Below are positions 56,771-64,000 of a stretch of 64,000 nt of DNA, one piece after another (positions within the stretch are counted from its first letter, which is position 1; each line of letters starts with the position of its first letter). Below the pieces are notes generated by a model that did not search any database, was not told the DNA's origin, and was given only the letters and a program-made list of their open reading frames with translations. This DNA comes from Narthecium ossifragum (Eukaryota > Streptophyta > Magnoliopsida > Dioscoreales > Nartheciaceae): the NCBI GenBank assembly GCA_963920575.1, contig OY986969.1:4226001-4290000 (forward strand). The letters run 5' to 3'. The position numbers and the translations under genes are program-made.

Positions 56771-58860
56771 TGGCGCCTGCACCTGCAAAACGCAGCCCGG
56801 GTAGGAGTGAGCATAAAACTCAGTAGGGTTCTACACTACGTCACACAGAAGGAAGGGGAACACAAAAGTGTCGCCTTCAAGTAAGACATGGGTGTACACA
56901 GGGGTCTCATAACCCCACCGCGTGTCCCTGAGGCCCACGATCATGGTCTTCCAGCCGAGCTGGTCACATGTCTGGTCGCACTCAGTAGCAGGAAACAACA
57001 CTGCTGGCCCACAAGCAGGTACCAGCACTGCAGGCGGGAAACTGCACCGCTAAGTAGGCAACCCCTCTACTCAAGGGTCAACACAGTGGAACACCGGCTA
57101 CACCTCAGCATCCGACTTAAGGCCGACAAGACCTCTATAATCACCAAGAAACATGTGTACCAGTCATCTAAGCATATCATCAAGTTTGACTGGACATCAC
57201 AATTCGAACCTGGACCAAGCTACCCAACCCCGGTCATAGGGCTAAATCCGAGCTTCCAGCTTCGGGACGGCGATCCACAAATCACCCACGCCCTAACCAT
57301 GCAACTAATGCACAACAGAGAATGCATGCTATGAACATACACAAGCAAGAGGAAAATATGCATGCAATAGTATGTCAAAGCATCATACAAGTCCAACAGG
57401 ATCGCTGTAGCGGTACTACCAACCGCTGTCAGCTGTTCCGCAGCGGGTTCCGGCATTACGACGGTACCAAAACCGTCAACCGCGGACTCCTGCAACGGGA
57501 AGCAACCCCGAAAACTTTGATGAACAGTAAAAATATATTATTATAATCCGAGCTTCTAATATCTTATTCAAAACACCAAAATGTTCTCTACAAGCAACCA
57601 GTTGACCCCGTCGATCCGACGTCCAAACGACGTCGGATTCAAGATCCAACTTAGATACCAGTAGATCTATATTCCAGGATCAACATATCCAAAATTCAGA
57701 ATCATCCAACGGCTAGATTAACGGGAAAACACTGATCAAAACCACTAATCAAACTAACTTACCAATTAATTGCTGCAACGCAGCCCTCCAGCAATAAATT
57801 CATAACAAATCGTAGGAAAATCGAAAAAATGAGAAATAAGATGGAATGGAGAGCTAACTCATAGATCTACAACTCTTGTATTCAACAAAACCCAAGATCA
57901 TGCTCGCACAAGCCGGAAAACTCGCCACAAGCCGGCTGTTCTTCATGAACAGCAGAAAATCGGAAAATCCGCGATTAATCATGCATAAATCCTACTCAAA
58001 ACTCATCCAAAGATCATGAAACTTAAAACAGAAACTCTACTAGACAAGATGCATCTAATAACAAGAAGATCAACAGATCAAACGGTTGGATTAAGAGAAT
58101 CCCATTAATTAACTCATGTAGGTAGAACACCTACCGAAGCCGCTAATCCTTGGATGATCCCCGCTAAACAGCTGCTAACCAAGCTACTAAACCACGTCAA
58201 AGATCGTCCTCACGTCGCCACGATCCCAACGAGCCTTCAAGCTCCCAAAATGGTGGCCGGAGGAGGGAGAACGACGACGAAGGAGGTGGCTGCCGGAAGA
58301 AAAACAGAGCAAGCTCTGCTTGCGGGAAGAAGAAACAACCAAGGAGAAGAAGAGAAGAGAAGAGAAGAGAAGGGAAGGGAAGGGAAGTCCGGGAGAAAGT
58401 CGGGGAAGGTCGAGGAAGGTGGGGAAAAAGGGAAGGAGTGGTCCTCTCCTCTGACAATGGAGGACGACGGCCACGACGGCTGTCTTCTCCAAGCCCAACT
58501 GCCCAACCTCTGCTAACGAGTCCGATCGATCGCTCCTTAGAGCGATCGATCGCTCAAGGGCCGTAAGCTACTCAAAAGCAAGCTTTAGTGCGCCCGAGCT
58601 GGGATCTTCCGATCCCGGGTCCACCTAACCATTCTAATCAATCACTAACACAAACAAGGTCAGTGTGTGCACACGCGGGTGTGAAACAAACCAACAAGGC
58701 GCAATTTACCAAATTGCCCTTGCGGTCCACAACGAGCCACGAGCCCGACCCAGGCGGTCGACCTAGGAATGGAGGGACAGGTCCTCATAGAGGAAGCCCG
58801 GATCCTTTCTTCCTAGGCTTCAGTTCTTCTCCCCCCACGGTGTCCTTCTTCATGTCATGC
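56771..58860 (-). mobile_element. LTR-like block in opposite orientation, truncated
   Basis: On the minus strand 56771-56850 reads CTACTGAGTTTTATGCTCAC.. then TTTTGCAGG, the same motif as the neighbouring block but inverted. The part 57220-57300 (GGGCTAAATCCGAGCTTCC..) resembles 59950-60030. The limits are unclear. 58530-58560 holds two copies of GCGATCGATCGCTC-like palindromes. 58370-58440 is a GGGAAGGGAAG purine tract. Confidence 0.38.
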
Positions 58861-59058
58861 CCCGCCACTGCTGGATCACCTTCATCAGCTGATACAATAC
58901 ATACCAACCAAAAAGAAAATGAGCTAATACTGTATTAGTTGATACAAGCAACCAAACACAAACAACACACAAACAGTTGTATCAGCTGATGCACTGCATC
59001 AACTGATACAAGCAACCAAACGCCCCCTAAGATTTATGATGGTTGCCATGTGACATGC

Positions 59059-60142
59059 TGTCACGTCTTGACCCAGAAAATCCATCCGGATCGAGATGTG
59101 AGCCAACCTAACACGAAACAACATGTGATGCAAGATTTATATATCCAAATCCACCGCTAATTTTAATAATTCAAAGACAAGGGCATAAAGGTAATTAGAT
59201 ATTACATTTCTCAAAATTATATTAATGAATGATATAGACTTTCTCAAATACAAGAAATGGGATTTTATACAAATCCTTTCTCGAATAGAACAATTCATAC
59301 ATCCTGATTTAGAACTATAAATAAAACTGCGGATGAAACTTTTCGAAGCTCCAAAGTCCTCAATCTTCCTGAGAATGTCGCGCCACCATGTAGAAGACCA
59401 CTTAAAAAAGGAACTGCATCGATACCTGCATCATCGATGCATCCTAGATAATGTGGACAATAATGCCCAATAGGGTTCTACTCTAACGACACATACAAAG
59501 GGAGGGCAACAACAACAGTGTTGGGACCCGTCATGGTTCTAGAGAGATCTCTCTACGCTCACCGTCTATTTCAGGACACGGATCCAGGGTTGGTATCTCT
59601 CTCGTACCAACTGCCGTTACTCTTCCCTAGGGCTGCAACCCTAGTGGCGAAATCAGGTGGCAAACCCAATGAGCACAGACCCAGTACGAGTACATCGCCG
59701 CTACACCGTCGCCGGCTTCATCGTTGACCATAATGTATGGGGTAGTAAGAAAAGGGAGTAGGAACCAGCGTTATGCATAATCTCTTACACAACATGCACT
59801 GAGTTCGGGAAACCCACGACACAACCTCTACACCTCCAAGCATCATAATACAAACATATCCACACCAAGGCCAACTCCATAATAATCCTGAATAATAGCA
59901 TAGTCGATCAATGACAACAATCGTGCCCTAAACCTCAACTAACCAAACCCCGATCTTAGGGCTAGATCCGGGCTACCCAAGGATCCCGGATCGGCGATAC
60001 TCCCATGACATTCGTTCTAACCCTAATGCTTCTAATGCAATCATTATGCATGAATGAACAAGCGCATTCAAAGAATATAAGCAAGCAACAATATGACATC
60101 TCATCATCGACCCAGAAAATACATCCGGATGGAGGCGTGACA
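59059..60142 (-). mobile_element. LTR-like block (possible solo LTR), 1.1 kb
   Basis: The ends are TGTCACGTCTTGACCC and GGAGGCGTGACA. Near each end, GACCCAGAAAATnCATCCGGAT occurs in the same orientation. The flanking pentamers CATGC and CCTAC match weakly. No protein frame. It belongs to the same broad family as the two preceding blocks. Confidence 0.42.
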
Positions 60143-61781
60143 CCTACAGTATTGCTTGTGTTAGAGAGGAAATCCGACCGTTGACCGGTCAAATAGTCAA
60201 AGTCAAAATCCTATTCCACACTTAAGTATCAAACGATTGCAGTTTAGTTCTACTCTTCCAAATTAATGAACCAGAGATGTCAAGTAATATGAAAATTTAG
60301 ATTAGACCTAATTAAATAATCTAATTATCAAGATTAACCTAAGAAAAACTTCAAGTTATCTAAAACTAGGAAATTAAATAAAGCATAAAGATCAACTTAA
60401 ATTACTGAATCTAAGAAATGCATTTAAATCTATGGATTAACTTAATCTAAGAAAGCAGTAACTTACTTTAATGGAAAACAGTAAAGAAAACTGTAAGAAA
60501 AGCAATAAAAAGGACTAATTAAACCTAAATTAATCTTAAAATACTCCTATGATCATGAATAACGAAAACAGTAATTAAAAGACTAATTTAATCTTACTTA
60601 TAACTAATTTAACTTAATTAAACTATGGAAAAGAAACGGACAGAAAACAGGAACGGAAACAATCCATTAATCTAAAACTACAAAACAGAAAGAAAAGAAG
60701 AGAAGACGATTAAAACGACTACATTATCGAAATTATACTAAGAAAGCAATAAAAGACGCCATTAATCAAACTGAAAGCTTTATTAATCAACTTACAGGTA
60801 CAAAAGAAACGAAAGCCATGCTTATGAGCAGGTTACAGGTTGTCGGGGGGGAGGTTACAGTGGAGAAGAGAAGCTATTTATACTAAGGAACTGAATAACT
60901 GCTCCCGCCTTGAGGGTTGATGGCGTGGAAGGAGGAGATCGTGCGCGAACTGCTCCGTAACAGCTTCTCCCACGTCTGTGTCTGGTTTGGAGAGTACACG
61001 TGGTTGATTCTCGTTCATTGCATACGTCATGATTACGCTGGCTTACTTATCGTTTCTTGTCCACGTCATACCTGCATGTGTTTTTTAACCATATTTGGCA
61101 CACGTGTTAATTGCTTTTGGACGATAAAATTGAGTAACATGTCCAATTGTGACTTTTGGGTGATGATCGTCCATAGTCCTTTAAATATGATGGTGCCATA
61201 TGGACGATATCGTCCATTTGGTTAAAATTCTATCGTCCATTTTGGTCGATAGATTCCATCGTTTCATTTGGTCGATATTTTATCGTCCATTTGGTCGATA
61301 GACTCTATCGTTCATTTGGTCGATAGGTTTCATCTGGTCGATAAGATTATGTAGTTATCGTCCATTTAGTAATTGCTTTTTGCTTACGTGTCTGTCATTT
61401 AATGATTTAGCCATTATTTTGGCTAACATTTTGCCCCCCATGCGGTAATCAAGGAGACATTTTAATGACGAGGTGACCGCATCATCCGGGATTTGACCAT
61501 TTTGCCTAGGTTTTCAAATTTAATCATGACGGATGTTTAGGAAAATGAACCGCTGCGCCGTTTCTTTTCTTTATCCAAATCTTTTGGGATCCAGCATTTA
61601 AACCTTCTGGCAAGTAACGACAAAAAACCCTTTATTTAAATCTCTTCCTTCAGCCAGAAAAGAACTTTCTTTGCCTGTCTTCTTCTTCAAGTCTCCTAGG
61701 GTTTTATTGCTCTTCACCTACCTGCGCGGCGGTTCTTTGTTCTTTTCCTCTTAACTCCGGCGTCTACACTCGTTCGTCATC
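60143..61781 (+). other. Upstream region of the PMD gene, with tandem motif
   Basis: 60200-60800 is AT-rich without genes. 61190-61370 repeats ATCGTCCATTTGGT / TCGATA in variants about six times. 61425-61700 parallels 40673-40940 of PMD copy A and is likely the promoter and leader, with TTTATTTAAATC in a TATA-like position near 61632. Confidence 0.5.
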
Positions 61782-64000
61782 ATGGTGCGTGAGATCAAAG
61801 TTGACAACGCTGTGCAGAAGGAGGTGATGTCCGCTGTGGGAGATTTCAATAAGAACATGAAGTCATATGACATCAGGAGTGGTTATTTGGTCCGGGAAGG
61901 TGATCCTAACTCTCAGTTATGTATTTTGGGTCCTTGCTTCGTTCCTGAGAGTATTCCTTCCCTTGGTGCCGAGGAAGCTTTTCTTGTACATTCTTTTCCT
62001 ACTTCTGTCGATTTGCCCTTTTCTGGAACCCTAAATCTCTCTTCCCTTTCTTCAAAAAACCCCATCATCTCATGGCCATTGGTTGATGACACGTTTGTCA
62101 AATGGTATAATAGGATGATTAGCCATTCTGAAACTAGGTCAATTTTTTCTGAGGCGGGTATCTTAGATTTCTTGGACTTGAGCACCAGGGTTCCTCATCA
62201 AGATTCTAATTTGCTTATTTCATCGCTTCTCTTTTGGTCGACAGAATATAACAATTTTGTCTTCCCTTTTGGTTCGCTCACTATTACTGTATTGGACATA
62301 TCGCTCTTAACTGGCTTAACTCCACTTGGTACTTCTGTATCGGCCAATATGGACGTACCCAAGAAAGAAATCGTTTTTGAGGCCGATAAGAACTATAGCC
62401 TTTTCATTAATTACTATGCCAAGTTGTCTGAGAGCGATGGTCCTCCAAACTCTCTTGAACGATTAGCGTTCATTTACTATTGGCTTTGTAAATTTGTCCT
62501 TTGCCTTCCTGCCAAAAAGCCTGTCAAGGGGTACATTCCACTCGCTCGGGATCTTTCCTCAGGCAAACAAGTTTTTTCTCTTGCTCCTTTTATTTTGTCG
62601 GCCATTTATCGAGGCATGTATCTCGTCCTTGAGCAGTTGAGAGAAGGGGGTAGCTTGACGGGATTTGGTCATTTGTGGCTCGTCCAACTATGGCTTAGAG
62701 CTTACTTTCCTGATCTTCATATGCCGCCTTCATCGTCATCGGCCAGAACTCAAGGTCATTTGTATCTTTCTTCATCTTCTATTCCCAAATCCTTTAGACA
62801 GGCCTTCAATTATTTCTATACTCTGTCCAATTTTTCTTCTTATCGCCCATTCAATCCTGAGTCTCACCCATCGTCCATTAAGCCTTTGCTTGATCTTTCT
62901 TCAGACTTAGAGTCTGATGATAAAATATTGGCTTGGGCCCGTTTTCTTATCGGCCGTGACCTTCATTTTGATACGGCTTGAGGCAAAGCGAATAATAAAT
63001 GTGGAGTAGAAGTTTATGCTCCCAATTTTGCTGCTCGCCAATTTGGTCTTAAACAATCTTGGCCTGTGCCACCATACTTCAGTTTCAATATCGTCGCTAG
63101 AGGACGATGTGTCTTCTCAGAGCTGGAGCGGGTAATTTATGTGGATAAGAGAGAATTGCTCCTCATTAAGAGGTTTAGGCTTAGATCTTTTGAGCCTACT
63201 AGCGAGATTGAAGCTAGTATCACTGATAGCTGAAAAGAAATGGTCGATGAACGTCTTTTCTTTGCTGACAAGGACTTAGTTTTTGAAAAGTTCATTCCTC
63301 CAAGGGAGAAGAAAAGACAAAAGCAAGTGACTGCTAGTCATCGACCAGGCAAACGAAAGACAAAAGGTATATCTTCATCGTTCTCCTTGATTTTTTGATA
63401 TCCTTTCTTCATTTAATACTATATGATCGATAGGTTCAGACGATGAGGGCGATGCGCCGCCTAAAAAGAAGCGCGGTAAAGGAAAAACCGTCGTCCAACC
63501 TCAACCATCTTCTTCTCCAAAAAATAAATCATCTCCTCGATCGATGGATTCTGATGATGAGGATGATGAACCGCTTACAAAGAGACGTAGTAAAGGAAAA
63601 ACTATCGTCCAACCTCAACCATCTTCCTCTCAAAAAGATCAATCATCTTCTCGGCCAATTGCAGAGGAAAAGGTTGATTCTCCTGGCAGCAGTCATCGAA
63701 GCAGTCAATCTGCTCAATATAAGTAAGTATCATAACGTTTTCCTTTCCTGTTACACTTGTATTCTTCGTTTGATATTTAGACTTTTATATCTTCAGGACT
63801 GCTGTAGAAGTGGGCTCCAGTACTCCGAGCTCCTTGTATTCTTTGTCTCCTTCTCGACCTACAACCAAAGTTCCTGAGGTTGTGGTTGATACATCTCCAT
63901 CACAAATGATGGAGGAACATCCTCCAACTTCTCCTGATCATGCTGATGAGAGTGTGCCTCCAACTTCCTCGGCCAAATCTTCCTCAAAAACCAAGGCGCA
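61782..64000 (+). pseudogene. Plant mobile domain (PMD, aminotransferase-like) protein of a transposable element, two in-frame stops, partial
   Basis: Exons 61782-63366, 63434-63722 and 63797 onward, with GT-AG introns and consistent phases. Exon 1 encodes a plant mobile domain (about residues 100-380), with blocks such as ISSLLFWSTEYNNFVFPFGS, DISLLTGLTPLGTS and LERLAFIYYWLCKFVLCLPA. PMD proteins occur in plant transposons and in the MAIN/MAIL family, which act in silencing and genome stability. TGA at 62979-62981 and TGA at 63231-63233 interrupt an otherwise coherent reading frame. The downstream linker is a Ser/Lys-rich disordered region with a 38-residue tandem duplication in exon 2 (two copies of KGKTnVQPQPSSS). 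The gene continues beyond the window. Confidence 0.8.
63437..63664 (+). repeat. In-frame 114-base tandem duplication in the PMD linker
   Basis: The SDDEGDAPPKKKRGKGKTVV and SDDEDDEPLTKRRSKGKTIV stretches begin two 38-residue copies, each ending in QPQPSSS and a short Lys/Ser tail. The unit length keeps the reading frame. Confidence 0.75.

Larger units (their letters stand above)
53093..59027. mobile_element. PIF/Harbinger-type element with palindromic subterminal repeats, filled by LTR-like insertions
   Basis: Target duplication TAA (53090-53092 and 59028-59030). Terminal repeats GGGGTCGTTTGGTTGC and, inverted, GGGGGCGTTTGGTTGC extend to about 32 bases with 3 differences. Both ends carry runs of ATCAGTTGAT / ATCAGCTGAT palindromes (53110-53285; 58866-59010). 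No transposase or Myb/SANT frame is present. Most of the interior (53953 to about 58860) looks like later LTR insertions, so the original element was probably near 1 kb. Confidence 0.72.

Noticed and set aside
56771..56790. TGGCGCC after a CA end as a retrotransposon primer-binding site
   Set aside because: The sequence beyond it is the inverse of LTR-like sequence, not an internal region, and the match is only 7 bases.

Overview
This is a plant nuclear genome window. The evidence is GT-AG introns, a plant-type telo-box (AAACCCTA), two conserved plant housekeeping genes, and many plant transposon classes. The strong GC bias in the 5' half of the NMD3-like gene fits a monocot, but that is inference.

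Region 1-34055 (minus strand) is one gene. It encodes the N-terminal half of a nuclear-pore anchor protein (NUA, the plant TPR/Mlp homologue of the nuclear basket). I placed 33 exons by splice sites, reading frame and resemblance to known plant NUA. They give about 1,113 codons, and the gene runs off the left edge. Its introns are packed with transposons. The most striking is intron 20 (9869-18476), which holds a three-level nest: a solo LTR, carrying a GC-rich hAT-like element, carrying a transposase-bearing hAT with one in-frame stop. Several more copies of the GC-rich element family (TIR CAAGGATTGCCG, 8-bp target duplications) sit in other introns of the same gene.

Region 34056-46003 lies between the two conserved genes. 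It holds a Mutator-like element with a perfect 9-bp target duplication close to the NUA promoter, a Tourist MITE, a foldback element, and a plant-mobile-domain (PMD) element. The PMD element is split by a PIF/Harbinger element with TTA target duplications, a Myb/SANT gene and a 91-bp minisatellite.

Region 46004-47563 (plus strand) is an intronless NMD3, the 60S ribosomal subunit export adaptor. Both conserved genes act in traffic through the nuclear pore, but nothing suggests that their proximity is functional.

Region 47564-64000 is gene-poor. It contains a 5'-truncated LINE with an 18-bp target duplication, a Tourist MITE, a PIF/Harbinger-type element (TAA duplications, palindromic subterminal repeats) filled with LTR-like sequence, another LTR-like block, and a second, longer PMD gene with two in-frame stops that runs off the right edge.
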